Notes: generated by a model from the letters alone, not told the origin. Positions 55,723 to 64,000 are shown, counted from the first letter of the stretch. The stretch is 64,000 nucleotides of DNA from Methylobacterium sp. BTF04 (GCF_010692745.1 NZ_JAAHTB010000018.1:35574-99573), one strand, 5' to 3'. Numbers and translations: made by a program.

Positions 55723-56743
55723 CGTCGTCTCCGGTCGATTCGCCGCCCGAGCGCGGCTGCGGCCGCGAGACGATCTCCATCAGGAGGCCGCCGACGCCGA
55801 GCGCGACGATATCGGCGCGGGTGACGGCAAGGCCGGCCAGCAGACGGTGCAGCACCCAGTCGAACCCGTTCTCCTTCGGCGAGCGGGCGCAGCCCGGCGC
55901 ACCGATCACCGGCACGTCGCCCCGTGCGCCGACGAGAAGCAGATTGCCCGGGTCCACCGGCATCCCGAGATGCGCGACAGACCCGCCGGACGCCTCGATC
56001 CCGGCCGGGATCACGTCGCGCCGGTCGGTAATGGCCGAGGCACCGAACACCACGACGAGATCGGCGCCGTCCTCGTCCACGGCCGCACCAATGGCCGCGG
56101 CCACCGACCCGGCGCGGTGGGGCACACGGGCATCGGTGACGATGGCCGCCCCGGTGGGCGCCAGGCGCTGGGCGAGGATCGCCAGGGTCTTGTCGACGGT
56201 GGATGTCTTGAGGCCGGGCAGGAGGGTCGAGACCACGGCGACGCGACGGCGGGTATAGGGCGCGATGCGCAGGGCCGCCGCGGGTGCTGCCAGACAGGCG
56301 CGTTCCAGCGCGCGGCCGGCGACGGCGTAGGGAATGATCTTGACCGTGGCGACCATCTCGCCGGCCACCACCGGCTTGTAGGGCGGCAGGGTCGCCACGG
56401 TGATCGCCTCGTCGACGCCGTTGACGGCATCGATCCCGGCCCGGTCGACGAGAAGGAGGCCGGCGGTCAGGGCGTGGAGATTGCAGCGCCCGGTGAAGGG
56501 CGGCTCGGCCCTCAGGGCCGCTCCCATCAACAGGGAGGCGAGCCGGCCTGCGGCGGCATCCTCGCCGACATCCCCCGCCTCCAGCGTCACGGCGACGAGT
56601 TCGGACAAGCCGGCGGCCGCGAGACGGGCCGCATCCTCGGACGGGATCGGGTGCCCCTTGCGCAAGGTCACGTCGTGCGCGCGCACCGTGTGGGCGGCGA
56701 TCAGACCGCCGGCCTCAGCGATGGGGACGATTCCGAATTTCAC
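55715..56743 (-). CDS. molybdopterin-binding protein (MoeA/MogA-like domain)
   Basis: 342-residue protein starting at GTG 56743 within the stop of the XdhC-like gene (GTGA). N-terminal VKFGIVPIAEAGGLIAAHTVRAHDVTLRKGHPIPSEDAARLAAAGLSELVAVTLEAGDVGEDAAA is a MoeA-like strand domain; the C-terminal half is a MogA/MoaB-type MPT fold (VAVVSTLLPGLKTSTVDKTLAILAQRL, DLVVVFGASAITDRRDVIPAGIEASGGSVAHLGMPVDPGNLLLVGA, VIGAPGCARSPKENGFDWVL). These fusions accompany molybdenum hydroxylase maturation genes. Likely inserts or hands over molybdopterin; exact step unknown. Confidence 0.88.
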   Translation of the reverse strand: MKFGIVPIAEAGGLIAAHTVRAHDVTLRKGHPIPSEDAARLAAAGLSELVAVTLEAGDVGEDAAAGRLASLLMGAALRAEPPFTGRCNLHALTAGLLLVDRAGIDAVNGVDEAITVATLPPYKPVVAGEMVATVKIIPYAVAGRALERACLAAPAAALRIAPYTRRRVAVVSTLLPGLKTSTVDKTLAILAQRLAPTGAAIVTDARVPHRAGSVAAAIGAAVDEDGADLVVVFGASAITDRRDVIPAGIEASGGSVAHLGMPVDPGNLLLVGARGDVPVIGAPGCARSPKENGFDWVLHRLLAGLAVTRADIVALGVGGLLMEIVSRPQPRSGGESTGDDDA

Positions 56744-57441
56744 GCCACCGGCCCGGAGCGCGGCGCACGCTGCGCCGCGACGATCTGTGCCAGGATCGAC
56801 ACCGCGATCTCGGCGGGGCTGATCGCACCGATATTCAGGCCGATGGGCGCCGCGATGCGGCCGATCTCGGCCTCGGAGAACCCGGCCTGCTCCAGCCGCG
56901 CCACGCGGGCGGCGTGAGTCTTCTTCGAGCCGAGCGCCCCGACATAGAAGCACCCGGCGTGCAACGCGGCGATCAGGGCCGGGTCGTCGATCTTGGGATC
57001 GTGCGTCAGGGCCGCCACCGCGCAGTAGCGGTCCAGTGGGGCGAGCCGCGTCGCGAAGGCGTCGTCGGGCCATTCGGCCACCAAGTCGATATCGGGAAAG
57101 CGCTCCGGCGTCGCGAAGGCGGTGCGCGGATCGATGACGGCCACCGAGAGGCCGAGGGCGGCAGCCATCGGACACAAGGCCTGGCTGATATGCACCGCGC
57201 CGATCACCACGAGGCGCACGGGCGGGGCCTGAACGGTGAAGAACACCTGCCGCCCGTCCAGCTCGATCAGCCCGCTTTTCCCCGAGGCGAGGCGTTTGGC
57301 GAGGATGTCGGCGAGCGGGTCGGCGGCGATCTCGGCTTCCCGAACCACGCGCTGCGCCCCATCGTCGAGATCGGTGACGAGGATCGCCGCACGCCGGGCG
57401 GCGCGCTCGGCGTTGAGGATGGTCAGGGAATCGAGCTTCAT
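56740..57441 (-). CDS. XdhC/CoxI family maturation factor, C-terminal Rossmann type
   Basis: 233-residue XdhC-family protein: LILTVQAPPVRLVVIGAVHISQAL-like core (seen as VFFTVQAPPVRLVVIGAVHISQALCPMAAALGLSVAVIDPRTAFATPERFP), AVAALTHDPKIDDPAL and YVGALGSKKTHAARVARLEQAGFSEAEIGRIAAPIGLNIGA, the diagnostic XdhC block. XdhC binds and protects the molybdenum cofactor and hands it to xanthine dehydrogenase-type apoenzymes. It follows the short XdhC-like gene by 10 bases. Confidence 0.92.
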   Translation of the reverse strand: MKLDSLTILNAERAARRAAILVTDLDDGAQRVVREAEIAADPLADILAKRLASGKSGLIELDGRQVFFTVQAPPVRLVVIGAVHISQALCPMAAALGLSVAVIDPRTAFATPERFPDIDLVAEWPDDAFATRLAPLDRYCAVAALTHDPKIDDPALIAALHAGCFYVGALGSKKTHAARVARLEQAGFSEAEIGRIAAPIGLNIGAISPAEIAVSILAQIVAAQRAPRSGPVA

Positions 57442-57451
57442 CGGGGGCGCC

Positions 57452-57775
57452 TCAGGTCACGGGCTCGACGAAGACGCGGATGCGCCCGCCGCAGGACAAA
57501 CCGACCCGCCACGCGGTTTCGTCGGCGACGCCGAACTCGACGACACGCGGCCGCCCATCGGCGATGGCGTCCAACCCCTCGGTGATGACCGCCCCCTCGA
57601 CGCAGCCGCCCGAGACCGACCCCAGGAAGTTGCCGTCCCCGTCGACCACGAGATGGCTGCCGACCGGACGCGGGGCCGACCCCCAGGTCTCGATCACGGT
57701 GGCGAGGGCGACCGTGCGCCCGTCGCGGCGCCAGGATTCAGCGGCGCTCAGAATGTCGTTGTCGGTGGACAGCAT
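57452..57775 (-). CDS. XdhC/CoxI N-terminal-domain protein
   Basis: 107-residue protein equal to the N-terminal domain of XdhC/CoxI: ILSAAESWRRDGRTVALATVIETWGSAPRPVGSHLVVDGDGNFLGSVSGGCVEGAVI, then VGLSCGGRIRVFVEPV. The GCVEGAV and LSCGG cysteines are conserved and may bind sulfurated cofactor. First gene of the four-gene unit XdhC-N, XdhC, molybdopterin-binding, MocA. Start ATG 57775. The molybdoenzyme it serves is outside the window. Confidence 0.92.
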   Translation of the reverse strand: MLSTDNDILSAAESWRRDGRTVALATVIETWGSAPRPVGSHLVVDGDGNFLGSVSGGCVEGAVITEGLDAIADGRPRVVEFGVADETAWRVGLSCGGRIRVFVEPVT

Positions 57776-58069
57776 GGACGCGACTCCGGGATCGGGCGTG
57801 GATCCGCCTCCTCGCAACACAGGCAGAGGCAGTTAGGCTCCCGCGCTCCCGACACAATGCCGTCGCGACAGGTCGGGCGCCAGGGGATCGGCCCGCGGCG
57901 CCGACCCTCTTGCCGATCAACAGTCGGTGCGAAAACAGGAATCCAGGACAAAGCGACCGTCCTGCGCGCCGGGTTGCCGCTGCAGGGCGTGCCTTTCCGC
58001 ACGGGTCCGGCCGAACTATCGTCGCGCTCCAGTTCGACCACCCCAGTTCGACCACCGGTGACAAACCTC

Positions 58070-59191
58070 ATGAGACCGTGTCTCGCAGCCGCCGCCCTCC
58101 TCTGTCTCGCCACCGCCGCGCAGGCGCAGGTGAAGATCGGGCTGTCGGCGCCGCTCACCGGACCGGACGCGGCCTTCGGCCAGGGACTGCGAGGCGGCGC
58201 CGAGCAGGCGGTGGCCGATCTGAACAAGGCGGGCGGCGTCAACGGACAGCGCCTCGTCCTCGTGGCGGCGGACGATGCCGGCGACGGCAAGCAGGGACTC
58301 GCGGTGGTCAAGAAATTCGCCGCGGATCGGGTGAGTCTCGTGGTCGGGCCGCTGAACGCGGCCGTAGCAGCCCTGGCGATCCCGGCCTACGCGGAGGCGG
58401 GTATCGTGGCAGTGACACCCGGCACCAGTTGGGCGCCCCTGACGGCACGCGGGCAGTGGAATGTTTTCCGGCCGTTCGCCAACGATTCCGACCAGAGCAC
58501 CATCGCCGGGGCCTACCTCGCAGAGAAGTTCGCAGGCCAGCGCATCGGCCTCGTCCACGACAAGACCACCTTCGGACGCGGGCTCGTCGACGGCGTCGCT
58601 CGCGCACTCAAGGCGGCCGGGCAGAGCGAGGCGGCCTTCGAGACCCTGACGCCCGGTGAAAGAGATCTGTCCGCCCTGGCCGCGCGGTTGAAGCGGGCCC
58701 GCATCGCGGTGGTGTATTTCGGCGGCCTCGGCCCCGAAGCCGGCCTGTTGGTCAAGGCGATGCGCGAGGCGGGCCTCGATGCTCCCCTGGTCGGGAGCGA
58801 CGGCCTCCTCGACAAAGAGTTTCTGCAAGCGGCGGGAGCGGCCGCCGATGGCACGGTGATGACCCTCGCACCCGAGCGCCGGCTGCCCGACGCGAAAGGC
58901 ACTCCGGCAAAGTCCGTGCGTTCACCGGAGGCCGATACGTTCGCCGCCCAGGGCTACGCCGCCGTTGAGGTCCTGGCGCTCGGCATCGGAGGAGCGAAAT
59001 CGGCGGACGCCCAGGCGGTCGCCGCCTTCCTGCACCGGGGCCTGCCGCTGCGGACGGCAATCGGCGAGATCGCCTTCGACGCGACGGGCGATCTCAAGGC
59101 CGATCCGCGACGTCCCGCCTATACGCTGCAGGTCTGGCGCCGGACGCCGGACGGGCGGATCGACTATGCCGGCAACGCCATCGCGCCATGA
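58070..59191 (+). CDS. ABC transporter substrate-binding protein (LivK-type)
   Basis: 373-residue periplasmic binding protein (peripla_BP_6). Signal peptide MRPCLAAAALLCLATAAQA, then VKIGLSAPLTGPDAAFGQGLRGGAEQAVADLNKAGGVNGQRL (about 21-62), VVGPLNAAVAALAIPAYAEAGIVAVTPGTS, RIGLVHDKTTFGRGLVDGVARAL, AVVYFGGLGPEAGLLVKAMREAGLDAPLVGSDGL and AYTLQVWRRTPDGRIDY. The ligand is a branched-chain amino acid or a related small molecule such as urea or an amide. No Liv permease or ATPase genes adjoin it, so it is an orphan. A 13-base direct repeat (CAGTTCGACCACC at 58030 and 58044) precedes the ATG. Confidence 0.92.
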   Translation: MRPCLAAAALLCLATAAQAQVKIGLSAPLTGPDAAFGQGLRGGAEQAVADLNKAGGVNGQRLVLVAADDAGDGKQGLAVVKKFAADRVSLVVGPLNAAVAALAIPAYAEAGIVAVTPGTSWAPLTARGQWNVFRPFANDSDQSTIAGAYLAEKFAGQRIGLVHDKTTFGRGLVDGVARALKAAGQSEAAFETLTPGERDLSALAARLKRARIAVVYFGGLGPEAGLLVKAMREAGLDAPLVGSDGLLDKEFLQAAGAAADGTVMTLAPERRLPDAKGTPAKSVRSPEADTFAAQGYAAVEVLALGIGGAKSADAQAVAAFLHRGLPLRTAIGEIAFDATGDLKADPRRPAYTLQVWRRTPDGRIDYAGNAIAP

Positions 59192-59524
59192 TCGCCCCAC
59201 GGACCGGACGCACGATGCCCGGAGATGCGGGCGCCGGCGATGAACGCCGATGAAATCCGGGTCCGACGCGGTCGCGCGATGGCCTCAGGTGAAAGCCGCA
59301 CGACACTTGCCGGCGGACTGCAGCCCTGTGGTTTTCTGTCGACGAGAATTCATCGACGGCGGTAAAAGCTTGCTTCGGCCCCGCACGAACATTATGTCCA
59401 GGCAACGCTCGCCGGTGTTGCGCATCCGATGGGATCGGACCCGCCGCCCGCTGCGTTTTGCCGAACGGCTTTGTTTTTTGGTGTCCCGGGTCGCCCCGTT
59501 CGGCGTTCCGGCTGGAGAGTGTGG
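59192..59524. other. infA upstream region with inverted repeat
   Basis: 333 bases without a gene, probably the infA promoter and leader. Near its end GCCGAACGG (59460-59468) is exactly complementary to CCGTTCGGC (59496-59504), with a T-rich stretch (TTTGTTTTTT) in the 27-base loop. GCCG-AA-CGGC followed by this T-run could also act as a short terminator. Confidence 0.5.
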
Positions 59525-59797
59525 ATGGCGAAAGAAGAGTTGATGCAGTTCGACGGTCTCGTGATCGAGATCCTGCCGGACGCTCGCTACCGCGTGCAGC
59601 TCGACCAGGGCCACGAGATCGTGGCCTACACGGCCGGCAAGATGAAGAAGAACCGCATCAAGACTTTGGCCGGCGATCGCGTCACCGTCGAAATGTCGCC
59701 GTACGATCTGGAGAAGGGCCGCCTCGTGTTCCGTCACAAGGACGAGCGCTCCGCCGGTCCGCGTCCGCCGATCCGCGGCCAGTTCCGTCGCCGCTGA
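59525..59797 (+). CDS. infA: translation initiation factor IF-1
   Basis: 90-residue IF-1, an S1/OB-fold protein that binds the 30S A site during initiation. The core [70 protein letters not shown] spans about 70 residues; an extra basic tail ([19 protein letters not shown]) extends past the usual 72. Such tails occur in alphaproteobacteria. A purine-rich GGAGAG lies ahead of ATG 59525. Stands alone. Confidence 0.96.
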   Translation: MAKEELMQFDGLVIEILPDARYRVQLDQGHEIVAYTAGKMKKNRIKTLAGDRVTVEMSPYDLEKGRLVFRHKDERSAGPRPPIRGQFRRR

Positions 59798-59827
59798 GGC
59801 GACACACTTAACTGCCTTTATCGTCGA

Positions 59828-59873
59828 GCCCGCGTCGCAAGCCTGATCCGGTCGCGCTGCGCGGGCAGTTTTA
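59828..59873 (+). terminator. possible infA terminator
   Basis: GCCCGCG (59828-59834) pairs with CGCGGGC (59860-59866), followed by AGTTTTA. It is 31 bases past the infA stop. The loop is long (25 bases) and the T-run short, so it is a moderate candidate for a Rho-independent terminator. Confidence 0.45.
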
Positions 59874-59941
59874 TGCTCCGCCAACTGCGGCGTTTCGATA
59901 GCTCACGTCGGGCTGACCAGCCAGCGCGGGCCGAATGAGGT

Positions 59942-61015
59942 TCAGCTGCGGCGCAGCCCCTCGATGCGGTTGGCTTCCGCCGCGATGAGTCCGGCAGCGC
60001 GCCTCGCCGAATCCGGTTGGACCAGGGCGCCGATCACAGCCGGATCGAGCGCCAGCCCCGCCCGGACGAGGCCGGGCCACTCCGCCGCCGCCGGCCAATC
60101 CCGCCGATGTATCGCCGCCCCCATCGCGTGGAGCGCGTCGGCTTTGGTCACCTGTTCATCGAAGGCGCGGGCTTCCGAGAGACAGACGAAGCGCTTGGCC
60201 GATGCGGCGACCCCCGCGACCACGCCATCGCCGCCGCCGCCGATGACGAGGGCGGCGCGCGCCAGAAACGGCGCCGGATCGGCGACCCAGCCGTGGCAAT
60301 GCAGATTCGCAGGAAGCCGGGTGAGGACAGTCGCATCGGTTTCACGCACGGGCCCGAGCACGTGCCAGGTCCGATCCGGCACCATACGGGCCGCTGCGGC
60401 GAGATCACCGAGGCCGCCGCCCTCCCCGCCGCGCCCGTAGATCACGACGATCGATCCATCCTCGGGCTCCGATCGCCCGGTCGCCGATCCGGCCGAAACG
60501 AATCCGGCATAGAGCGTCTTGGAACGGACCCAGTCGGGGGTCCCGGCCGCTTCGAGGGCAGGCGGGAAGAACGCCAGCACCTTCTTGGCCCCGCGAAACG
60601 CTTCCAGATGGGGCGTATCGGTGCGATTGCCGGCAAGCCGAACCGTCAGGGTCGGCACCGACATGAGACGGGCGAACAGCGCGATCTCGACGGACACATC
60701 GACGATCATCAATACCGGGTCGGAAGCCCCGATCCAGGCCGCGAGCCGGGCCATGCGGGCCCGAATCGCATCGGCGCCGAGCGGTGCGTAGTGCAATGCC
60801 TGCGGGCGTTCGGCTTCCCCGTCGCGACCATCGAACCCGGTCAGCCTGTCGTCGGGCAAATCGAGAACGGCACCCGGCGCGCCGCCTGTTTCGATCTCAC
60901 CGAATGTGCCGATCAGCGTCACCGGGCGATCGAGATGCGCCGCGATCAGGCAGGCCCGCTGCCAATGACCGGCCCCCTGATGGTGGACGTAATAGCCGAT
61001 CGGCCGTCGGCTCAT
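59942..61015 (-). CDS. glycosyltransferase (MurG/GT28-like fold)
   Basis: 357-residue cytoplasmic glycosyltransferase. Start RRPIGYYVHHQGAGHWQRACLIAAHL is the GT-B N-terminal signature; LTVRLAGNRTD, VIYGRGGEGGG, WHVLGPV, NLHCHGWVADPAPFLARAALVIGGGGDGVVAGVAASAKRFVCL form the C-terminal nucleotide-sugar domain as in GT28/MGT-type proteins. Donor and acceptor unknown. Third gene in a GT4-GT2-this operon with ATGA overlap to the GT2 stop, so the three probably build one glycan or glycolipid. Confidence 0.8.
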   Translation of the reverse strand: MSRRPIGYYVHHQGAGHWQRACLIAAHLDRPVTLIGTFGEIETGGAPGAVLDLPDDRLTGFDGRDGEAERPQALHYAPLGADAIRARMARLAAWIGASDPVLMIVDVSVEIALFARLMSVPTLTVRLAGNRTDTPHLEAFRGAKKVLAFFPPALEAAGTPDWVRSKTLYAGFVSAGSATGRSEPEDGSIVVIYGRGGEGGGLGDLAAAARMVPDRTWHVLGPVRETDATVLTRLPANLHCHGWVADPAPFLARAALVIGGGGDGVVAGVAASAKRFVCLSEARAFDEQVTKADALHAMGAAIHRRDWPAAAEWPGLVRAGLALDPAVIGALVQPDSARRAAGLIAAEANRIEGLRRS

Positions 61016-62118
61016 GCGACTCGCGCCACCGGCACCCGGTGCAGTTCGGCGAGCATCGCCTCGATATCGGCCAGAACCCGGTCGAGGGGTTCGGCCACGG
61101 GCTCGGGCAAGCCTTCTCCGATCCGCGCCTCGATCCGCTCGACGAGGGCGATGGCATTGGGACAGGTGGCCGGATCGATGGCTGCGATGTCGGCGGGGGT
61201 GATCCCGAGCGCGCGCAGCGCCGTCTCGGTCCCGGCTGGCGCGTTCCAGGCTTCGCGCAGGGCACGCCGGCGTGCGATGAGGGCGCACCAATGGCTGGCG
61301 GGCGGCAGCAGATATGCCTCGGTGCCGGCAGCGACGCGGGCGCGCCGGGTCATCTCCGTGGCCATCCCACCCTCGACCCGGCCGGTCGCCCGATCCGAGA
61401 CCGCAATGGACACGGCAGGGCAATGCCGGACCCGGCCACCATGGAGGCGGACCCGGGCGACGAAGGCGTTGTCCTCCCCGCAGGCGAGGGCCGGCAGGCC
61501 GCCGACGCGGCGATACAGATCGGCCCGGATGGCGAGGCTCGCGGCGACATGATCACCGTGGCGCGGCGCCGGATCATGAGCCGGCGGGTCGAGCGCTTCC
61601 TCGAGGGCGCGCACGCCGACCCAGTAACGCTCGATCCGGCGATGCAGATCGTCGAGGGCCGGGTCGCTCACGGCACCGTGGATGACGAGGCGGCCACCCA
61701 CGAGTTCGGCTCCGTCGAGGGCTGCGAGGTTGGCTCGCACCCAGTCGGCCGGCGCAACCGCATCGGCATCCGTGCTGAGCACGACGCCGTCCACGACGGC
61801 ATCGGCGTCGAGCCAGTCGGCGCCGGCGTCGAGGGCCATCCGGCGTGCGGTGCCGACATGGGCATCGGGGGGGGCGATCCGTGCCTCGATCACGCGTAAT
61901 ATCAGGTGAGTGGCCTCACCGTCGCGCTCCATGGCGTGGATCAGCTCCACGGTGCCGTCGGTGCAATTGTTGGCCAGGATGACGACGCGCAGGCGGGCGC
62001 CATCACCGGCGCCGAGCTGAGCGTCGAGGGACCGGATCAAGCGGGGCAGGATCTCCGCCTCGTTCCGGGCCGGGACGCAGACGACGGCGCATCCGAGAGA
62101 AGGGGCAGACTTACGCAT
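61012..62118 (-). CDS. family 2 glycosyltransferase
   Basis: 368-residue GT-A enzyme: CAVVCVPARNEAEILPRLIRSLDAQ (about 17-41), LRVVILANNCTDGTVELI, the metal motif VVLSTDADAVAPADWVRANLAAL, GHEVAA-type HGDHVAASLAIRADLYRRVGGLPALACGEDNAFVARVRLHGGRVRH. It has no membrane helices, so it acts on cytoplasmic acceptors. The C-terminal 100 residues are helical and unassigned. Start at ATG 62118 overlaps the GT4 stop by 8 bases; its stop overlaps the next start by 4. Confidence 0.9.
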   Translation of the reverse strand: MRKSAPSLGCAVVCVPARNEAEILPRLIRSLDAQLGAGDGARLRVVILANNCTDGTVELIHAMERDGEATHLILRVIEARIAPPDAHVGTARRMALDAGADWLDADAVVDGVVLSTDADAVAPADWVRANLAALDGAELVGGRLVIHGAVSDPALDDLHRRIERYWVGVRALEEALDPPAHDPAPRHGDHVAASLAIRADLYRRVGGLPALACGEDNAFVARVRLHGGRVRHCPAVSIAVSDRATGRVEGGMATEMTRRARVAAGTEAYLLPPASHWCALIARRRALREAWNAPAGTETALRALGITPADIAAIDPATCPNAIALVERIEARIGEGLPEPVAEPLDRVLADIEAMLAELHRVPVARVA

Positions 62119-63211
62119 CGTCGAGCAGCGGCGCGCGAGCATGGGTGACGATGCCTGCACGCGGCACCGAGTCCTTCAGGACGGTCTGGTACATCGCCTC
62201 GTAGCGATCCGTCATGGTGTCGGCATCGAACAGGTGCTCCGCCCGGCGTCGGCAATCGTGACGGTGGAGGCGGATGGCATGGGTGACCGCGCGGCCGAGA
62301 CCCGCGACGTCGTCGGCCGCGGCGAGGACGCCGCAGGATTCATCGAGGATGTCGGGGATCGCGCCGCGGGCGAAAGCCGCTACCGGCGTGCCGCAGGCCA
62401 GGAATTCCGCCAGCACGAGGCCGAACGGCTCCTCCCAGCGCGGCGTGCAGAGGGCGACATGCGCCTCGCCGACCTCCCGGGCGAGAGCCGCATGGCCGAG
62501 ATGACCGAGATAGGTGATATCCGGACCGAGCCGGGGCGCGATCTCCGCGTCCCAATAGGCCGGGTCGCTCCGCGGGCCGGCAAAGCGCAACGGGAGCCCC
62601 GCCGCACGGGCGGCATCGATGGCGAGATGCGGGCCCTTTTCCGGCACGAGCCGTCCCATCCAGATCGCGTGCGCCGCGCCCTTCGGCGCCGCGGAATAGG
62701 CGAAGGCCTTGAGGTCGATGCCGTTGGCGATCACCAACGGCATACCGATCAGATCGCGCCATTCCCGCGCCAGCGATTCCGAGACGGCGGCGAAGGTCAT
62801 GTCGTGCGCCCGTGCCCGGACGCCGCGCATGAACGGCTCGAAAGGCGGGGTGTGCAAGGCCGTCACCATCGGCACCGTCAGTTCCGGCGCCCGCAGCAGC
62901 GGCAGGTAATGCAGGCTGTTGTTGTGAACGATGTCGAAATCGCCATCCGCCACCGCGTCCATGATCGCCACGTAGGCGGCATCCTCGATCGCATCGATCC
63001 GTTCGGCCGATACGTCATCGAACGCGCTGCCCGTCGGCGGGCAGACTGCCTCGAGCCCGAGGCTCGCCGTCGATCCTTCGGACGCATACAGCGTCACGGC
63101 ATGGCCGCGCGCCTGCAGCGCCGTGGCCAGAAGATGCGTGTGCATCTCGAGGCCTCCCGAGAACGGCTGAGCGATCGGAAATTTGAGATGCGCGATGAGG
63201 GCGATCTTCAC
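62111..63211 (-). CDS. family 4 glycosyltransferase
   Basis: 366-residue GT-B enzyme. N-terminal KIALIAHLKFPIAQPFSGGLEMHTHLLATALQARGHAVTLYASEG, the donor-side SAAPKGAAHAIWMGRLVPEKGPHLAIDAARAA (about 180-213) and the E-x7-E motif TPRWEEPFGLVLAEFLACGTPVAAFARGAIPDIL. Typical of hexosyltransferases in polysaccharide or glycolipid synthesis. First gene of a three-gene glycosyltransferase operon. Confidence 0.92.
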   Translation of the reverse strand: MKIALIAHLKFPIAQPFSGGLEMHTHLLATALQARGHAVTLYASEGSTASLGLEAVCPPTGSAFDDVSAERIDAIEDAAYVAIMDAVADGDFDIVHNNSLHYLPLLRAPELTVPMVTALHTPPFEPFMRGVRARAHDMTFAAVSESLAREWRDLIGMPLVIANGIDLKAFAYSAAPKGAAHAIWMGRLVPEKGPHLAIDAARAAGLPLRFAGPRSDPAYWDAEIAPRLGPDITYLGHLGHAALAREVGEAHVALCTPRWEEPFGLVLAEFLACGTPVAAFARGAIPDILDESCGVLAAADDVAGLGRAVTHAIRLHRHDCRRRAEHLFDADTMTDRYEAMYQTVLKDSVPRAGIVTHARAPLLDDA

Positions 63212-63802
63212 GGGATCCGGATCATGATGCTGGAGGGCTCGGAAGGGCGGATGAGGGTTCCGGACTCACTCTGCTGCGGGCCATACGCAACGAATTCATC
63301 CGATAAGTCCGGTGGTCTAACGAGGCGAAGAAGCCTCGGCGCCGTGCGACATGTCGCGCCGGAACGCCCCCCACCACGGCGATCCGCTGATCGCATGCCG
63401 CCGCCTCATGGCGAGCCGATGACGAAGACAACCACCCATCCCGGCGAAGGACAGTGACGCGCGCATCTTGAGAGGCTGGTGGACCGGACTGGTCATGGTC
63501 GGGCGACACTTTCCTATAAGGGCGGCAGATGGCCTATTGTCTCAAAGATTTCTTAAGAAGCCCGGGAGAGCACCTGACAGGGCTATCAGACAAGAGATGA
63601 ACCGGAGGACAACATCCCACGGGTCAAGCCGCTCACGGGCGCTGGTACCATCCTCATGCTGATACCTGCCACTGCCTTGGCGGCCCCACTGCTCCACAGG
63701 CCCGGCCTCTGGCTTTATGGACACGCGCGCGAACGCCGAGCCCGGCTTCATCAGCAAGGCGCCCCCGGAGCGAGCGCTAAGTCTCTTGGTAGGGTGCGCG
63801 CG
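63212..63802. other. region without a convincing gene
   Basis: About 590 bases upstream of the GT4 gene. Several frames stay open without codon bias or ribosome sites. The stretch 63500-63600 is the least GC-rich and may be promoter DNA. One 23-residue frame (MAYCLKDFLRSPGEHLTG..., from 63530) is visible but nothing supports its translation. Confidence 0.35.
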
Positions 63803-64000
63803 ATGAACGAGGCCGGAACGGCGGCGTCACCAGCCAATGGGTCGGAGCGGGTCGAGGATAAGCCAAGTGCGGGACCGGAAGCCGACAGTCGCGAGGACCG
63901 TACGATGTGGCTGTCGCGGACTGCATGTGGGAGCGGGGCGCGCGAGCTCAACGCCGCGAGCGCATTGGGGCATTACATCGACGCGCATTCCGGAGCGTGA
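63803..64000 (+). CDS. possible small hypothetical protein
   Basis: 65-residue frame from ATG 63803 ending at the last base of the window, starting MNEAGTAASPANGSERVEDKP, polar and low in hydrophobic residues, with a TMWLSRTACGSGARELNAASALGHYIDAHSGA end. AGGG lies about 10 bases upstream. The same frame is open further back to 63656. Third-position GC is only moderate. Function unknown and reality uncertain. Confidence 0.25.
   Translation: MNEAGTAASPANGSERVEDKPSAGPEADSREDRTMWLSRTACGSGARELNAASALGHYIDAHSGA

Noticed and set aside
63542..63757. Minus-strand frame of 71 codons near the right end
   Set aside because: No codon bias, ribosome site or recognisable pattern; probably chance.

Overview
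This is a GC-rich chromosomal window that looks like a Methylobacterium/Methylorubrum-type alphaproteobacterium. The evidence is a formaldehyde-activating-enzyme (Fae) paralogue at the left end, the aerobic (CobG-type) cobalamin pathway, a malonyl-CoA decarboxylase/synthetase pair, a BcsS-type protein and a Fur-family Zur next to znuCB. No rRNA, tRNA, CRISPR array, transposase or integrase was found.

Layout. 1-3.5 kb: small secreted and lipoprotein genes, the Fae paralogue, a MarR regulator with a candidate operator, and a two-domain VOC protein. 3.6-11.8 kb (all minus): dctA, a ROK kinase, an ArsR-methyltransferase regulator resembling SahR with a near-perfect palindrome over its start codon, metF and metH. 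This is a one-carbon/methionine block. 11.9-20.5 kb: an L,D-transpeptidase, a degenerate CYTH-like protein, msrB, a YihY/BrkB membrane protein, malonyl-CoA decarboxylase plus synthetase, and an MFS exporter.

20.4-40.5 kb is a nearly continuous cobalamin region. It runs cobC/cobD (divergent), a DUF3616 protein, cobP-cobO-cobQ (minus), then a cobalamin riboswitch controlling cbtB-cbtA-DUF1636-cobW-cobN-cobG-cobH-cobI-cobJ, then cobK (minus) divergent from cobL-cobE-cobM-cobB. Most neighbours overlap by 1-8 nt. Cobalt uptake, corrin ring building, cobalt insertion and lower-ligand arm chemistry sit together. cobA, cobF, cobS/cobT, cobV and bluB are not in the window. Palindromic GC-rich repeats lie between cobJ and cobK and inside the cobN reading frame. 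The product of this region is the cofactor of MetH.

40.6-49.9 kb: an XRE regulator, an IsdG-like monooxygenase, an Fsr-like MFS gene interrupted by one TAG codon, a WcaJ-type sugar transferase, a HigBA-type toxin-antitoxin pair, zur with a candidate Zur box facing a small membrane ORF and znuC-znuB, then ExoD and BcsS. 50-55.1 kb: an iron-sulfur photolyase (FeS-BCP) in tandem with an atypical SDR, a formyltransferase, a DUF433/DUF5615 (VapBC45-like) pair and a DUF2256 protein. 55.1-57.8 kb: a molybdenum-cofactor handling operon. 58-63.2 kb: a LivK-type binding protein, infA, and a three-gene glycosyltransferase operon. The last ~800 bases hold no convincing gene.

Start codons were chosen by ribosome-binding sites, overlaps and family N-termini. 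Family assignments are from recognition of motifs in the translations; no database search was run.
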